A stretch of DNA of 64,000 bases from the NCBI RefSeq assembly GCF_900460065.1, contig NZ_UAVD01000023.1:62001-126000 (forward strand), written 5' to 3'. This DNA comes from Streptomyces griseus (lineage in GTDB: Bacteria; Actinomycetota; Actinomycetes; Streptomycetales; Streptomycetaceae). Every line of letters begins with the position of its first letter. The stretch's first letter is position 1. A program made the translations under genes and the position numbers. The notes under the pieces were generated by a model. That model did no database searches. It was not told where the DNA came from and worked only from the letters and a program-made list of their open reading frames with translations. Of this stretch, positions 9,019 through 20,109 are shown in pieces.

Positions 9019-10010
9019 CCGAGAACACCCACGAGACCGCACCGAACACCGCGGACACCGACACCGCGGACTTCGACACCGCAGACACCGACCGAGCAGA
9101 CGGAGCAGCAGACGTGAGTACGAACACCCCGAACGAGACGGGTGAGGCGGCCATCCCCGAGCTGGTGATCATCTCCGGGATGTCGGGCGCCGGCCGCAGC
9201 ACCGCCGCCAAGTGTCTGGAGGACCTCGGCTGGTTCGTCGTCGACAACCTGCCGCCCGCGCTGATCCCCACCATGGTGGAGCTCGGCGCCCGCTCGCAGG
9301 GCAACGTGGCCCGGATCGCCGTCGTCGTCGACGTACGCGGCCGGCGCTTCTTCGACAACCTCCGCGAATCCCTCGCCGACCTGGAGGCCAAGCACGTCAC
9401 CCGGCGGATCGTCTTCCTGGAGTCCTCCGACGACGCCCTCGTGCGCCGCTTCGAGTCCGTCCGCCGCCCGCACCCCCTCCAGGGCGACGGCCGCATCGTC
9501 GACGGCATCGCGGCCGAGCGGGACCTGCTGCGCGAGCTGCGCGGCGACGCCGACCTGGTCATCGACACCTCCAGCCTCAACGTGCACGAGCTGCGGGCCA
9601 AGATGGACGCCCAGTTCGCGGGCGAGTCGGAGCCGGAGCTGCGGGCCACGGTGATGTCCTTCGGCTACAAGTACGGCCTGCCCGTCGACGCCGACCTGGT
9701 CGTCGACTGCCGCTTCCTGCCCAACCCGCACTGGGTCCCCGAGCTGCGCCCCTTCACCGGCGTCAACGAGGAGGTGTCCGACTACGTCTTCGACCAGCCG
9801 GGCGCCAAGGAGTTCCTCAACCAGTACACCGAGCTGCTCCAGCTGATCGCCGCGGGCTACCGCCGCGAGGGCAAGCGGTACGTGACCATCGCCGTCGGCT
9901 GCACCGGCGGCAAGCACCGCTCCGTCGCCATGTCGGAGAAGCTCTCCGCCCGCCTCGCCGCCGAAGGCATCGAGACCGTCCTCGTCCACCGCGACATGGG
10001 GCGAGAGTGA
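9015..10010 (+). CDS. rapZ: RNase adapter-type nucleotide-binding protein RapZ (YvcJ)
   Basis: The 331-residue product has Walker [10 protein letters not shown] (residues 55-63), the NLPPALIP segment and the conserved C-terminal [10 protein letters not shown] motif of RapZ/YvcJ proteins. In enterobacteria RapZ guides RNase E to a small RNA; in actinobacteria its role is less clear. ATG at 9015 overlaps the uvrC stop by 4 nt and has GGGGG 6 nt upstream. The first 33 residues are an odd Asp/Thr/Ala run ([15 protein letters not shown]). A GTG at 9114 with GGAG about 9 nt upstream would remove it, so the true start is uncertain. The gene sits in the uvrC-whiA operon as in other actinobacteria. 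Confidence 0.93.
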   Translation: MTENTHETAPNTADTDTADFDTADTDRADGAADVSTNTPNETGEAAIPELVIISGMSGAGRSTAAKCLEDLGWFVVDNLPPALIPTMVELGARSQGNVARIAVVVDVRGRRFFDNLRESLADLEAKHVTRRIVFLESSDDALVRRFESVRRPHPLQGDGRIVDGIAAERDLLRELRGDADLVIDTSSLNVHELRAKMDAQFAGESEPELRATVMSFGYKYGLPVDADLVVDCRFLPNPHWVPELRPFTGVNEEVSDYVFDQPGAKEFLNQYTELLQLIAAGYRREGKRYVTIAVGCTGGKHRSVAMSEKLSARLAAEGIETVLVHRDMGRE

Positions 10011-11041
10011 CCGGACGCAATCTGCGGATGCGGCGCCTGAGCCGCGCCACCTCGGCGCTCTCGGGCCGCAAGCGCGGTGCCCAGCCCAAGGTCGTCGCGC
10101 TCGGCGGCGGCATGGGGCTCTCGGCGTCCCTGACGGCGCTGCGCCGGATCACCGGCGACCTCACGGCCGTGGTCACCGTCGCCGACGACGGAGGCTCCAG
10201 CGGCCGGCTGCGCGAGGAGCTGGGCGTGCTGCCGCCCGGCGACCTCCGCAAGGCGCTCGCCGCGCTGTGCGGCGACGACGACTGGGGCCGCACCTGGTCC
10301 CAGGTGGTCCAGCACCGCTTCGAGTCCAAGGGCGACCTCCACGGGCACGCGGTCGGCAATCTGCTGATCGTCGCCCTCTGGGAGCAGCTCGGCGACCACG
10401 TACAGGCGCTCGACCTGGTCGGCAAGCTGCTCGGCGCGCACGGCCGGGTGCTGCCGATGTCGGCCGTCCCGCTGGAGCTCCAGGCGCTGGTCAAGGGCCA
10501 CGACCCCGACCTCCCCGACGCGATCGTCACCGTGCGCGGCCAGGCCACAGTGGCGCTCACGCCCGGCGAGGTGCAGTCCGTGCACGTGGTCCCGCCCGAC
10601 CCGCCGGCCGTCCCGGAGGCCGTCGCGGCGGTCCTGGACGCCGACTGGGTGGTCCTCGGCCCCGGCTCCTGGTTCTCCTCGGTGATCCCGCACCTGCTCG
10701 TGCCGGAACTGCTCGACGCGCTGGTCACCACGAAGGCCCGCAAGGTCCTCTCGTTGAACCTGGCACCCCAGCCCGGTGAAACAGAAGGCTTCTCACCGCA
10801 GCGTCATTTGGAGGTTTTGGGGCGACACGCCCCTAAACTCGCCTTGGACGTGGTGCTCGCCGATGAGGCCGCCGTGCCCGACCGTGAGTCACTCGCCGAC
10901 GCCGCGCTACGGCTCGGAGCCGCGGTCGAGCTGGCGCCGGTGGCATCGCCCGACGGCGTTCCGGTCCATGATCAGGAGCTGTTGGCCGCCGCGTACGACC
11001 GTATTTTTCGGATGCATGGAAGGATCGGCCCATGGCGATGA
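10007..11041 (+). CDS. yvcK: YvcK/CofD-like gluconeogenesis factor
   Basis: This 344-residue protein belongs to the YvcK family of UDP-sugar-binding, CofD-like proteins that link carbon flux to cell-wall growth. It has [10 protein letters not shown] (residues 33-42), [12 protein letters not shown] and GNLL motifs, then [14 protein letters not shown]. The GTG at 10007 overlaps the rapZ stop (GTGA). The 3' end overlaps whiA by 10 nt, so translation of the two is probably coupled. The rapZ-yvcK-whiA trio is conserved across Gram-positives. Confidence 0.94.
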   Translation: MTGRNLRMRRLSRATSALSGRKRGAQPKVVALGGGMGLSASLTALRRITGDLTAVVTVADDGGSSGRLREELGVLPPGDLRKALAALCGDDDWGRTWSQVVQHRFESKGDLHGHAVGNLLIVALWEQLGDHVQALDLVGKLLGAHGRVLPMSAVPLELQALVKGHDPDLPDAIVTVRGQATVALTPGEVQSVHVVPPDPPAVPEAVAAVLDADWVVLGPGSWFSSVIPHLLVPELLDALVTTKARKVLSLNLAPQPGETEGFSPQRHLEVLGRHAPKLALDVVLADEAAVPDRESLADAALRLGAAVELAPVASPDGVPVHDQELLAAAYDRIFRMHGRIGPWR

Positions 11042-12021
11042 CGCCAGCGGTGAAGAACGAAATCTCTCATCTTCCCGTCACCCGGACCTGCTGCAGGAAA
11101 GCAGAGGTCTCGGCGATTCTTCGGTTCGCGGGCGGCCTGCACCTGGTCAGCGGGCGGATTGTGATCGAGGCGGAGCTGGACACGGGCAACGCCGCCCGCC
11201 GCCTCAAGCGCGACATCCTGGAGATCTTCGGGCACAGCTCGGAGCTGATCGTGATGGCCCCCGGCGGACTGCGCCGCGGCTCGCGCTTCGTCGTACGGGT
11301 GGTGGCGGGCGGCGACCAGCTGGCCCGCCAGACCGGTCTGGTGGACGGCCGCGGCCGTCCGATCCGCGGGCTCCCGCCGCAGGTGGTCTCGGGGGCCACC
11401 TGCGACGCCGAGGCGGCCTGGCGCGGAGCGTTCCTCGCCCACGGCTCGCTCACCGAGCCCGGCCGCTCCTCCTCGCTGGAGGTCACCTGCCCGGGACCGG
11501 AGGCGGCCCTCGCCCTGGTCGGGGCGGCCCGCCGGCTCTCCATCGCGGCCAAGGCCCGCGAGGTGCGCGGCGTGGACCGCGTGGTCGTCCGCGACGGCGA
11601 CGCGATCGGCGCCCTGCTGACCCGGCTCGGCGCGCACGACGCGGTGCTCGCCTGGGAGGAGCGCCGGATGCGGCGCGAGGTCCGCGCCACGGCCAACCGG
11701 CTCGCCAACTTCGACGACGCGAACCTGCGCCGCTCGGCCCGCGCCGCGGTCGCCGCCGGGGCCCGGGTGGGGCGCGCCCTGGAGATCCTCGGCGAGGAGG
11801 TCCCCGAGCACCTGGCCGCCGCGGGGCGGCTGCGCATGGAGCACAAGCAGGCATCCCTGGAGGAGCTGGGCGCGCTCGCCGACCCGCCGCTGACCAAGGA
11901 CGCGGTGGCCGGCCGGATCCGCCGACTGCTGGCGATGGCCGACAAGCGGGCCCAGGACCTGGGCATCCCGGGGACCGAGTCGACCCTCAGCGAGGAGCTC
12001 GCCGACGGCCTGGTCGGCTGA
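11032..12021 (+). CDS. whiA: Sporulation transcription factor WhiA
   Basis: WhiA is the DNA-binding regulator of sporulation septation, acting with WhiB in Streptomyces. The product is 329 residues, the length of S. coelicolor WhiA. The N-terminal two-thirds is the degenerate LAGLIDADG endonuclease-like fold ([18 protein letters not shown] at about 20-37), and the C-terminal third is an HTH ([19 protein letters not shown]). ATG at 11032 lies inside the end of yvcK, so expression depends at least partly on the uvrC operon. It is the last gene of the operon and is followed by a strong palindrome. Its presence is the best single marker of a sporulating actinomycete here. Confidence 0.97.
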   Translation: MAMTPAVKNEISHLPVTRTCCRKAEVSAILRFAGGLHLVSGRIVIEAELDTGNAARRLKRDILEIFGHSSELIVMAPGGLRRGSRFVVRVVAGGDQLARQTGLVDGRGRPIRGLPPQVVSGATCDAEAAWRGAFLAHGSLTEPGRSSSLEVTCPGPEAALALVGAARRLSIAAKAREVRGVDRVVVRDGDAIGALLTRLGAHDAVLAWEERRMRREVRATANRLANFDDANLRRSARAAVAAGARVGRALEILGEEVPEHLAAAGRLRMEHKQASLEELGALADPPLTKDAVAGRIRRLLAMADKRAQDLGIPGTESTLSEELADGLVG

Positions 12022-12053
12022 CTCGGCGGCGAGCGGGGGACGTTGGTCCCGCA

Positions 12054-12079
12054 CCCGCCGGGACCCGGGTCCCGGCGGG
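12054..12079 (+). terminator. Terminator of the uvrC-whiA operon
   Basis: A 26-bp perfect palindrome (13-bp arms, 12054-12066 and 12067-12079) lies 32 nt after the whiA stop. As RNA the centre opens to a small loop. It separates the operon from gap. Confidence 0.75.
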
Positions 12080-12180
12080 CGAAACGGAGGTCCGTGCTCC
12101 TACTGGCGAGTACGGATCTCCGGCCGTATCCGGTGGCGTGCGGTGGCCCTCTCGATGTCACCCCCGGGGCCTCGGAGAGG

Positions 12181-12186
12181 TAGGGT
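12181..12186 (+). promoter_or_regulatory. Candidate gap -10 (TAGGGT)
   Basis: TAGGGT lies 75 nt before the gap GTG, and AGGAG is about 9 nt before that start. A second possible -10 is TATACA at 12209. No clear -35 was found, so this is only a candidate. Confidence 0.3.
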
Positions 12187-12245
12187 CGGAAGCGGTCGGG
12201 GACATCCCTATACAACTCGCCGGCGTCGAAAACCGGCGTACCTAA

Positions 12246-13271
<1,026 letters not shown>

Positions 13272-13303
13272 TCCTCGGGTCGGCAGGCACAACGATGTGA
13301 GTG

Positions 13304-13345
13304 AAGGGGCTCGACCGGCGCAATGGAGCGCAGGTCGAGCCCCTT
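13304..13345 (+). terminator. gap-pgk intergenic hairpin (terminator or attenuator)
   Basis: The arms 13304-13316 and 13333-13345 are a perfect 13-bp inverted repeat. The 16-nt loop contains a further GCGC/GCGC pair (13318-13321, 13328-13331), making a long rod. It lies 32 nt after gap and 41 nt before pgk, so it probably lowers read-through from gap. Confidence 0.75.
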
Positions 13346-13386
13346 AGCATGTTCATCCGTCCTTGCAAGGAGTAACGGAAGACCAG

Positions 13387-14598
13387 ATGAAGACGATCGA
13401 CGAACTTCTCGCCGAAGGGGTCGCGGGCAAGCGGGTATTCGTCCGTGCCGACCTCAACGTGCCGCTCGACGGCACCACGATCACCGACGACGGCCGTATC
13501 CGTGCCGTCGTCCCGACGATCGCCAAGCTCGCCGAGGCCGGCGCGCGCGTCGTCGTCGCCTCGCACCTCGGCCGCCCCAAGGGCGCCCCGGACCCGGCCT
13601 TCTCGCTGGCGCCCGCCGCCACGCGCCTGGGCGAGCTCCTCGGCGCCGAGGTCGCCTTCGCCGCCGACACGGTCGGCGAGTCCGCCCGCGCAGCGGTCGC
13701 CGGCCTCGCCGACGGCCGGGTCGCGGTCGTCGAGAACCTCCGCTTCAACGCCGGTGAGACCTCCAAGGACGACGCCGAGCGCGGCGCCTTCGCCGATCAG
13801 CTGGCCCAGCTCGCGGACGTCTACGTGGGCGACGGCTTCGGCGCCGTGCACCGCAAGCACGCCTCGGTCTTCGACCTCCCGGCCCGGCTGCCGCACTACG
13901 CGGGCTACCTCATCGCCACCGAGGTCGGCGTCCTGAAGAAGCTCACCACCGACGTCCACCGGCCGTACGCGGTCGTCCTCGGCGGCGCCAAGGTCTCCGA
14001 CAAGCTCGGCGTGATCGACCACCTGCTGGAGCGGGCCGACCGCATCCTCATCGGCGGCGGCATGGCGTACACCTTCCTCAAGGCCAAGGGCTACGAGGTC
14101 GGCAGCTCGCTGCTCCAGGAGGACCAGATCCCCGCCGTGCGGGAGTACCTGCGCCGGGCCGAGGAGAAGGGCGTGGAGTTCGTCCTCCCCGTCGACGTCG
14201 TGGTCGCCCCGTCCTTCCCGGACCTGAAGACCAAGGCCCCGGCCCACCCCACCACCGTCGCCGCCGACGCCATGCCGGCCGGCCAGATGGGGCTGGACAA
14301 CGGGCCGGAGACCAACAAGCTCTACGCTTCGAAGCTCGCCGACGCGGCCACCGTCTTCTGGAACGGCCCGATGGGCGTCTTCGAACACCCCGACTTCGCC
14401 GACGGCACCCGCGCGGTCGCCCAGGCGCTCGTCGACTCGTCCGCCTTCAGCGTCGTCGGCGGTGGCGACTCCGCCGCGGCCGTTCGCATCCTGGGCTTCG
14501 ACGAGAATGCTTTCGGACATATTTCGACCGGTGGCGGCGCGAGTCTCGAATACCTCGAGGGCAAGACGCTTCCCGGCCTCGCCGCACTGGAGGACTGA
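13387..14598 (+). CDS. pgk: Phosphoglycerate kinase
   Basis: Pgk transfers phosphate from 1,3-bisphosphoglycerate to ADP. The 403-residue product contains [10 protein letters not shown], the substrate motif [19 protein letters not shown] and the nucleotide-binding GGGDSAAAV near the C-terminus. ATG at 13387 is chosen over an in-frame start at 13363 because it gives the standard N-terminus [13 protein letters not shown] lies about 5 nt upstream. tpiA follows after 6 nt, so the two form one transcription unit. Confidence 0.98.
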   Translation: MKTIDELLAEGVAGKRVFVRADLNVPLDGTTITDDGRIRAVVPTIAKLAEAGARVVVASHLGRPKGAPDPAFSLAPAATRLGELLGAEVAFAADTVGESARAAVAGLADGRVAVVENLRFNAGETSKDDAERGAFADQLAQLADVYVGDGFGAVHRKHASVFDLPARLPHYAGYLIATEVGVLKKLTTDVHRPYAVVLGGAKVSDKLGVIDHLLERADRILIGGGMAYTFLKAKGYEVGSSLLQEDQIPAVREYLRRAEEKGVEFVLPVDVVVAPSFPDLKTKAPAHPTTVAADAMPAGQMGLDNGPETNKLYASKLADAATVFWNGPMGVFEHPDFADGTRAVAQALVDSSAFSVVGGGDSAAAVRILGFDENAFGHISTGGGASLEYLEGKTLPGLAALED

Positions 14599-14604
14599 CC
14601 TTTC

Positions 14605-15381
14605 ATGACCACCCGCACCCCGCTGATGGCGGGCAACTGGAAGATGAACCTCAACCACCTCGAGGCCATCGCCCACGTCCAGAAGCTCTCGTTCGCCCTG
14701 GCCGACAAGGACTACGAGGACGTCGAGGTCGCCGTCCTGGCGCCCTTCACCGACCTGCGCTCCGTGCAGACCCTGGTGGACGGCGACAAGCTGAAGATCA
14801 AGTACGGCGCCCAGGACATCTCGGCGCACGACTCCGGCGCGTACACCGGTGAGATCTCCGGCCCCATGCTCGCCAAGCTGCGCTGCACGTACGTGGCCGT
14901 CGGCCACAGCGAGCGCCGCCAGTACCACGGCGAGAACGACGAGATCTGCAACGCCAAGGTGAAGGCCGCCTTCAAGCACGGCCTGACGCCGATCCTCTGC
15001 GTCGGCGAGGGCCTGGACGTCCGCAAGGCCGGTGACCAGGTCTCCTACACCCTCGCGCAGCTCGACGGCGCCCTGAAGGACGTCCCGGCCGAGCAGGCCG
15101 AGACCATCGTCATCGCCTACGAGCCGGTCTGGGCCATCGGGACCGGCGAGGTCGCCACTCCCGAGGACGCCCAGGAGGTCTGCGGCGCGATCCGCGGCCG
15201 GCTGGCCGAGCTGTACTCCCAGGAGCTGGCCGACGCCGTCCGTATCCAGTACGGCGGCTCGGTGAAGTCCGGCAACGTCGCGGCCATCATGGCGCAGCCC
15301 GACGTGGACGGCGCCCTCATCGGCGGCGCCGCACTGGACGCCGACGAGTTCGTCAAGATCGTCCGCTTCCGCGACCAGTGA
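14605..15381 (+). CDS. tpiA: Triosephosphate isomerase
   Basis: TpiA interconverts dihydroxyacetone phosphate and glyceraldehyde-3-phosphate. The 258-residue TIM barrel has AGNWKMNL (Lys near residue 12), catalytic His in VGHSERR, catalytic Glu in [11 protein letters not shown] (about residue 172) and the phosphate loop YGGSVKSGN. It starts 6 nt after the pgk stop. A strong hairpin follows at 15415-15448. Confidence 0.98.
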   Translation: MTTRTPLMAGNWKMNLNHLEAIAHVQKLSFALADKDYEDVEVAVLAPFTDLRSVQTLVDGDKLKIKYGAQDISAHDSGAYTGEISGPMLAKLRCTYVAVGHSERRQYHGENDEICNAKVKAAFKHGLTPILCVGEGLDVRKAGDQVSYTLAQLDGALKDVPAEQAETIVIAYEPVWAIGTGEVATPEDAQEVCGAIRGRLAELYSQELADAVRIQYGGSVKSGNVAAIMAQPDVDGALIGGAALDADEFVKIVRFRDQ

Positions 15382-15414
15382 GTATGCGGTAGCGCGGATC
15401 CGTCGTACTCTTGC

Positions 15415-15448
15415 GGGGGCCGGAGGGGCCAGTGGCCCTTCGGCCCCC
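15415..15448 (+). terminator. pgk-tpiA terminator
   Basis: An 8-bp outer stem (15415-15422 with 15441-15448) encloses an inner stem (15426-15430 with 15434-15438) with a 3-nt loop, giving an almost continuous hairpin 34 nt after the tpiA stop. Confidence 0.75.
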
Positions 15449-15497
15449 GGTGTACGTACACGCAGTAGTCAAGAATTCCGGAAAGTAGGGACCAGCC

Positions 15498-15734
15498 GTG
15501 GTTTTGGCGTTCCAGATCGCTCTGATCGTCTTCAGCCTGCTGCTGATGCTGCTGGTGCTCATGCACAAGGGCAAGGGCGGCGGCCTCTCCGACATGTTCG
15601 GTGGCGGAATGCAGTCCTCCGTCGGTGGCTCCTCGGTCGCCGAGCGCAACCTCGACCGGATCACCGTCGTGGTCGGCCTGGCCTGGTTCGCGTGCGTCGT
15701 GGTACTCGGTCTGCTCGTCAAGCTGGACAGCTGA
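15498..15734 (+). CDS. secG: Preprotein translocase subunit SecG
   Basis: SecG is the small accessory subunit of the SecYEG channel. The 78-residue protein has two transmembrane segments (residues about 3-22 and 54-73) joined by a glycine-rich cytoplasmic loop containing the family motif GGLSDMFGG. The GTG start at 15498 follows a purine-rich AAAGTAGGGA. It lies after the tpiA terminator and before rbpA, an arrangement usual in Streptomyces. Confidence 0.95.
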   Translation: MVLAFQIALIVFSLLLMLLVLMHKGKGGGLSDMFGGGMQSSVGGSSVAERNLDRITVVVGLAWFACVVVLGLLVKLDS

Positions 15735-15776
15735 CCCGTCGTCCGCGCATACCGGTGACGGTGTAACTCCTCCCAC

Positions 15777-15804
15777 TGGACGCGCGTTGGGCCTTACGTA
15801 GACT
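15777..15804 (+). promoter_or_regulatory. Candidate rbpA promoter
   Basis: TGGACG (15777-15782) and TAGACT (15799-15804) are separated by 16 bp and lie 36 nt before the rbpA GTG. Each hexamer matches 4 of 6 consensus positions. I did not see the GGAAT/GTT elements of a SigR promoter. Confidence 0.45.
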
Positions 15805-15839
15805 GGGGCATCGCTCGACTCACGCAGGGAGTTACGACC

Positions 15840-16175
15840 GTGGCAAGTGGCAACGCGATCCGGGGAAGCCGGGTCGGAGCGGGGCCGATGGGGGAGGCCG
15901 AGCGCGGCGAGTCCGCGCCCCGCGCCCGCATCTCCTTCTGGTGCTCGAACGGGCACGAGACGCAGCCGAGCTTCGCCCATGACGCGCAGGTGCCGGACAC
16001 CTGGGACTGCCCGCGCTGCGGCTTCCCGGCCGGCCAGGACAAGGACAGCCCGCCCGACCCGCCCCGCACCGAGCCGTACAAGACGCACCTGGCGTACGTG
16101 CGCGAGCGGCGGAGCGACGAGGACGGCGAGGCGATCCTCGCCGAGGCGCTGGCCAAGCTCCGCGGCGAGATCTGA
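15840..16175 (+). CDS. rbpA: RNA polymerase-binding protein RbpA
   Basis: RbpA is an actinobacterial transcription activator that binds RNA polymerase and the principal sigma factor. The 111-residue product has the basic N-terminal region, the core with SFWCSNGHE and WDCPRCG (paired cysteines of the RbpA core domain) and the acidic/basic C-terminal helix that contacts sigma (THLAYVRERRSDEDGE). GTG at 15840 follows GGGAG. A 13-bp hairpin terminates it, so it is monocistronic. Confidence 0.95.
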   Translation: MASGNAIRGSRVGAGPMGEAERGESAPRARISFWCSNGHETQPSFAHDAQVPDTWDCPRCGFPAGQDKDSPPDPPRTEPYKTHLAYVRERRSDEDGEAILAEALAKLRGEI

Positions 16176-16212
16176 GGCTCCCGACGCGGCGCCACGCAAC
16201 CCAGTCGTTCAC

Positions 16213-16241
16213 CGGCCGGACACCCCACGGGTGTCCGGCCG
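16213..16241 (+). terminator. rbpA terminator
   Basis: A perfect 13-bp inverted repeat (16213-16225 with 16229-16241) with a 3-nt loop. Confidence 0.8.
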
Positions 16242-16353
16242 TAGCGCGTCCCCGCGCCGCCGCCCTCCTCCACGCCGTCGGCCTCCTCGATCAATTAGGT
16301 TGGAGGGGCAGCGGGGATGCTGATGACGAGTGAGAAGTGGGCTGATATCCCGG

Positions 16354-18012
16354 ATGAACGCAGCAAGCCGAACCAAGCTCAACCAGACGCCCGAGTGGAC
16401 GGCCCTCGCCAAGCACCGTGAGGAGCTCGGCGCGCCCCGGCTGCGCGAGCTGTTCGCGCGGCAGCCGGACCGCGGCACCGCCTACACCCTGCGGGTCGGC
16501 GACCTCCACCTCGACTACTCCAAGCACCTGGTCACCGACGAGACGCTGCGCCTGCTGCGCGAACTCGCCGCCGCCACCGGGGTCGCGGAGCTGCGGGAGG
16601 CGATGTTCCGGGGCGAGAAGATCAACACCACCGAGGACCGGGCGGTCCTGCACACCGCGCTCCGCGCCCCGCGCGACGCGGTCGTCGAGGTCGACGGCGA
16701 GAACGTCGTCCCCGCCGTGCACGCCGTCCTGGACAAGATGGCCGGCTTCGCCGAGAAGGTCCGCTCGGGGCAGTGGACCGGTCACACCGGCAAGCCCGTC
16801 AAGAACATCGTGAACATCGGGATCGGCGGCTCCGACCTCGGCCCCGCCATGGCGTACGAGGTGCTGCGCTCCTTCACCGACCGCGACCTCACCCTCCGCT
16901 TCGTCTCCAACGTCGACGGCGCCGACCTGCACGAGGCCGTCCGCGACCTCGACCCGGCGGAGACCCTGTTCGTCATCGCCTCGAAGACGTTCACGACGAT
17001 CGAGACCATCACCAACGCCACCTCCGCCCGGGACTGGCTGCTGACCGAGCTGAGGACCGGCCAGGACGCCGTCGCCAAGCACTTCGTGGCCCTGTCGACC
17101 AATGCCGAGAAGGTCGAGGAGTTCGGCATCGACACGGCCAACATGTTCGAGTTCTGGGACTGGGTCGGCGGCCGGTACAGCTACGACTCGGCGATCGGCC
17201 TCTCGCTCATGGTCGCCATCGGCCCGGACCGCTTCCGCGAGATGCTGGAGGGCTTCCACCTCGTCGACGAGCACTTCCGCACGGCCCCGCCCGAGGAGAA
17301 CGCCCCGCTCCTGCTCGGCCTCCTCGGCGTCTGGTACGGCAACTTCTTCGACGCCCAGTCGCACGCGGTGCTGCCGTACAGCCACTACCTGTCCAAGTTC
17401 ACCGCGTACCTCCAGCAGCTCGACATGGAGTCCAACGGCAAGTCCGTCGACCGCGACGGCAACCCCGTGGACTGGCAGACCGGACCGGTCGTCTGGGGCA
17501 CGCCCGGCACCAACGGGCAGCACGCGTACTACCAGTTGATCCACCAGGGCACCAAGCTGATCCCGGCGGACTTCATCGGCTTCGCCGCCCCGGTCCACGA
17601 CCTGCTGCCCGGCCTCATCGCCCAGCACGACCTGCTGATGGCCAACTTCTTCGCCCAGACCCAGGCCCTCGCCTTCGGCAAGACGCCCGAAGAGGTCCGG
17701 GCGGAGGGCGTGCCCGAGGAGCTGGTCCCGCACAAGACGTTCCGGGGCAACCACCCCACGACGACGATCCTCGCCGACAAGCTGACCCCCTCGGTCCTCG
17801 GCCAGCTCATCGCGCTGTACGAGCACAAGGTCTTCGTCCAGGGCGCCATCTGGAACATCGACTCCTTCGACCAGTGGGGCGTCGAGCTCGGCAAGGTCCT
17901 CGCCAAGAAGATCGAACCGCTGCTGACCGGTGACGGGGGAGCGGACGCCGGGGAACTGGACAGCTCCACCGCCGCCCTGGTCGACGCCTACCGCACGCTG
18001 CGCGGGCGCTGA
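16354..18012 (+). CDS. pgi: Glucose-6-phosphate isomerase
   Basis: Pgi interconverts glucose-6-phosphate and fructose-6-phosphate. The 552-residue product has the phosphosugar-binding GIGGSDLGP, the SKTFTTIET loop, GGRYS, and [15 protein letters not shown] with catalytic Glu/His/Lys around it. ATG at 16354 is preferred to an in-frame GTG at 16330 because it matches the usual family start, though no strong ribosome binding site precedes either. Two PH-domain membrane protein genes follow 4 nt later and overlap each other, so the three probably share a transcript. Confidence 0.97.
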   Translation: MNAASRTKLNQTPEWTALAKHREELGAPRLRELFARQPDRGTAYTLRVGDLHLDYSKHLVTDETLRLLRELAAATGVAELREAMFRGEKINTTEDRAVLHTALRAPRDAVVEVDGENVVPAVHAVLDKMAGFAEKVRSGQWTGHTGKPVKNIVNIGIGGSDLGPAMAYEVLRSFTDRDLTLRFVSNVDGADLHEAVRDLDPAETLFVIASKTFTTIETITNATSARDWLLTELRTGQDAVAKHFVALSTNAEKVEEFGIDTANMFEFWDWVGGRYSYDSAIGLSLMVAIGPDRFREMLEGFHLVDEHFRTAPPEENAPLLLGLLGVWYGNFFDAQSHAVLPYSHYLSKFTAYLQQLDMESNGKSVDRDGNPVDWQTGPVVWGTPGTNGQHAYYQLIHQGTKLIPADFIGFAAPVHDLLPGLIAQHDLLMANFFAQTQALAFGKTPEEVRAEGVPEELVPHKTFRGNHPTTTILADKLTPSVLGQLIALYEHKVFVQGAIWNIDSFDQWGVELGKVLAKKIEPLLTGDGGADAGELDSSTAALVDAYRTLRGR

Positions 18013-18016
18013 GCCG

Positions 18017-18523
18017 ATGCCACAGGGGGAGGGGACGGCGGCCGTGCTCCGGCCGCCGCGCAACACGTTGAACGAGCGCGCCGTCGGCTGGTGGCGGACC
18101 CAGTGGCTGCTGCTGACGGCGGCACCCGTCGTGCCGCTCGCGGTGCTGGGCGCGCTGATCGGGCCGGCCCGTTTCTGGCTGCTGCTGCCCGCCGCGGTCC
18201 TCGCCGCGGCGGGCACGGCGGGCGCCGTCCTCTTCCCCCTGTGGTGGTTCCGGACGCACCGCTGGGAGATCACCGGGGACGCGGTGTACGTCCGCACCGG
18301 GTTCTTCTGGCAGGAGTGGCGCATCGCCCCGATGTCCCGCATTCAGACCGTCGACACCGTCCGGGGCCCGCTGGAGCAGATCTTCCGGCTGGCCACGGTC
18401 ACGGTCACCACGGCCTCCGCCAAGGGCGCGGTACGGATCGCGGGCCTCGACCACGAGACCGCGGCCGACCTCGCCCGGCAGCTCACCCGCATCACCCGCG
18501 ACACCCCCGGCGACGCCACATGA
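18017..18523 (+). CDS. PH domain-containing membrane protein (YdbS-like, bPH2)
   Basis: The 168-residue protein has two adjacent hydrophobic segments (residues about 30-75) and a bacterial PH (bPH2/DUF304) domain containing HRWEITGDAVYVRTGFFWQEWRI split around residues 80-105. YdbS/YdbT pairs of Bacillus are linked to resistance to a bacteriocin, amylocyclicin; the role in Streptomyces is not established. The start lies 4 nt after pgi and the stop overlaps the next start (ATGA), so it is translated together with its YdbT-like partner. Confidence 0.9.
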   Translation: MPQGEGTAAVLRPPRNTLNERAVGWWRTQWLLLTAAPVVPLAVLGALIGPARFWLLLPAAVLAAAGTAGAVLFPLWWFRTHRWEITGDAVYVRTGFFWQEWRIAPMSRIQTVDTVRGPLEQIFRLATVTVTTASAKGAVRIAGLDHETAADLARQLTRITRDTPGDAT

Positions 18524-20052
18524 GCACCGCCGCCCCGCCCGCCGACTGGCGCCGCCTCGACCCCCGTACGGTCCTGGTCACCGCCCTCGTCGTGGCGGGG
18601 GTCGTCGCGGGCGCCGCCATCCCCGTCACGCTCGGGCTCACCCGGTGGTCCAGCCTCCCGGCCGCCGTGCTCCAGGTGCTCGCCGGGGCCGTCCTGGTCG
18701 TCGGAGCCGCGGCCGGCGCCGACCGGGTCCGCTGGCACCGCACCCGCTACCGCGTCGGCGCGGAGCGCGTCGACCTCCACACCGGCCTCCTGATCGTCAA
18801 GCGCCGCTCCCTGGCCCGCGGCCGCATCCGCACGGTCGACCTCACCGCGAACCCGATACTCCGCCTCCTCGGCCTGGTCACCGTCAGGATCGGCACCGGC
18901 GAGCAGGGCTCCGAATCCACCCTCGAACTGGACCCGGTCACCCGCGCCGAGGGAGAACGGCTGCGCCGCCTCCTGCTGGAGCGCGCCACCACCGCACCGT
19001 CCGGCGGCGCCCACCGCGAGGGGGAACTGGCCGTCCTGGACCCCCGCTGGATCCGCTACGCACCCGTCTCCTTCGTCGCCCCCATGCTCGGCGGGGCCGC
19101 CGCCGGGGCCGTGATGCAGGTCAGCGACTGGGTCGGAGCCCAGGGCGACGTCATCGAGTGGATCGGGGACCGGTTCCGCGACACCCCGCTGCTCTGGATG
19201 ATCGTCATCCTGGTCCTCGCCGCCCTGGTCGCGGGTGTCCTCGGGGCGCTCGGCCTCTGGGTCGAGATGTGGTGGAACTACCGCCTGGAGCGCGAGCCCG
19301 GCGGCACGCTGCGGGTGCGGCGCGGGCTGTTCACCTCCCGGTCCATCTCCGTCGAGGAGGCCCGGCTGCGCGGCGTCGACCTGGTCGAGCCGCTGGGCGT
19401 ACGGCTGGTCGGCGCGGCCCGGCTGGACGCCATCACCACCGGCCTGGCCAAGGACACCGAGGCCAGGAACGCCGACCACAACACCCTGCTCCCGGCCGCG
19501 CCCCGGAGCCGGGCCGACACCGTCGCCGCCGATGTGCTGCGCGAGGCGGTCACCCCGACCGGTGCGGCGCTCACTCCGCACCCGCGCGCCGCCCGGGGCC
19601 GCCGACTGCGCTGGTCGCTCGCCGCGGTCCTCGGCCCGGTCCTGATCCTGACCGTCCTCGGTGCGCTGCTCACGCCCGTGCTGCTGTGGATCGCGCTCGG
19701 CTGCGCGGTGGTTCTCGCTCCCGTCGCCGTGGCGCTGGCCCTGGACGCCTACCGCGGGCTCGGGCACGCGCTCTCCGGGCGCTATCTGGTCACCCGTTCC
19801 GGCACGGTCCGCCGCTCCACCGCGGCCCTGGAGCGGGCCGGGGTGATCGGCTGGACGGTCAAGCAGTCGGTCTTCCAGCGGCGGGCCGGACTGGTGAGCA
19901 TCACGGCCACCACCGCCGCCGGCGGGGGCGCCTACACGGTGTACGACGCCGACGCGTCCGAGGGGCTCGGCTTCGCCGCCGAGGCCGTCCCGGGGCTGCT
20001 GGAGCCCTTCCTGGAGCGCTCCGGGGGCACCGGGGCCACCGGAGGAGCGTGA
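18520..20052 (+). CDS. PH domain-containing membrane protein (YdbT-like)
   Basis: The 510-residue protein contains repeated bPH2 modules (YRVGAERVDLHTGLLIVKRR near 75-95; VRRGLFTSRSISVEEARLRG near 270-290; SGTVRRSTAALERAG near the C-terminus) alternating with pairs of transmembrane helices. This is the domain plan of YdbT, the partner of YdbS. It probably forms a membrane complex with the preceding 168-residue protein. A 9-bp hairpin at 20057-20080 follows. The function is unknown beyond family membership. Confidence 0.9.
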   Translation: MSTAAPPADWRRLDPRTVLVTALVVAGVVAGAAIPVTLGLTRWSSLPAAVLQVLAGAVLVVGAAAGADRVRWHRTRYRVGAERVDLHTGLLIVKRRSLARGRIRTVDLTANPILRLLGLVTVRIGTGEQGSESTLELDPVTRAEGERLRRLLLERATTAPSGGAHREGELAVLDPRWIRYAPVSFVAPMLGGAAAGAVMQVSDWVGAQGDVIEWIGDRFRDTPLLWMIVILVLAALVAGVLGALGLWVEMWWNYRLEREPGGTLRVRRGLFTSRSISVEEARLRGVDLVEPLGVRLVGAARLDAITTGLAKDTEARNADHNTLLPAAPRSRADTVAADVLREAVTPTGAALTPHPRAARGRRLRWSLAAVLGPVLILTVLGALLTPVLLWIALGCAVVLAPVAVALALDAYRGLGHALSGRYLVTRSGTVRRSTAALERAGVIGWTVKQSVFQRRAGLVSITATTAAGGGAYTVYDADASEGLGFAAEAVPGLLEPFLERSGGTGATGGA

Positions 20053-20056
20053 CGGA

Positions 20057-20080
20057 CCGCACAGGAGGCCCCCTGTGCGG
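20057..20080 (+). terminator. Terminator after the pgi-PH-domain unit
   Basis: A perfect 9-bp inverted repeat (20057-20065 with 20072-20080, 6-nt loop) lies 4 nt after the stop. Confidence 0.6.
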
Positions 20081-20109
20081 GCGGGCCGGTGTCGGCGACG
20101 ATACCGATC

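Noticed and set aside
15735..15839. SigR (GGAAT-N18-GTT) promoter for rbpA
   Set aside because: Expected from what is known of rbpA, but no GGAAT was found in this gap; only a SigA-like candidate is reported.
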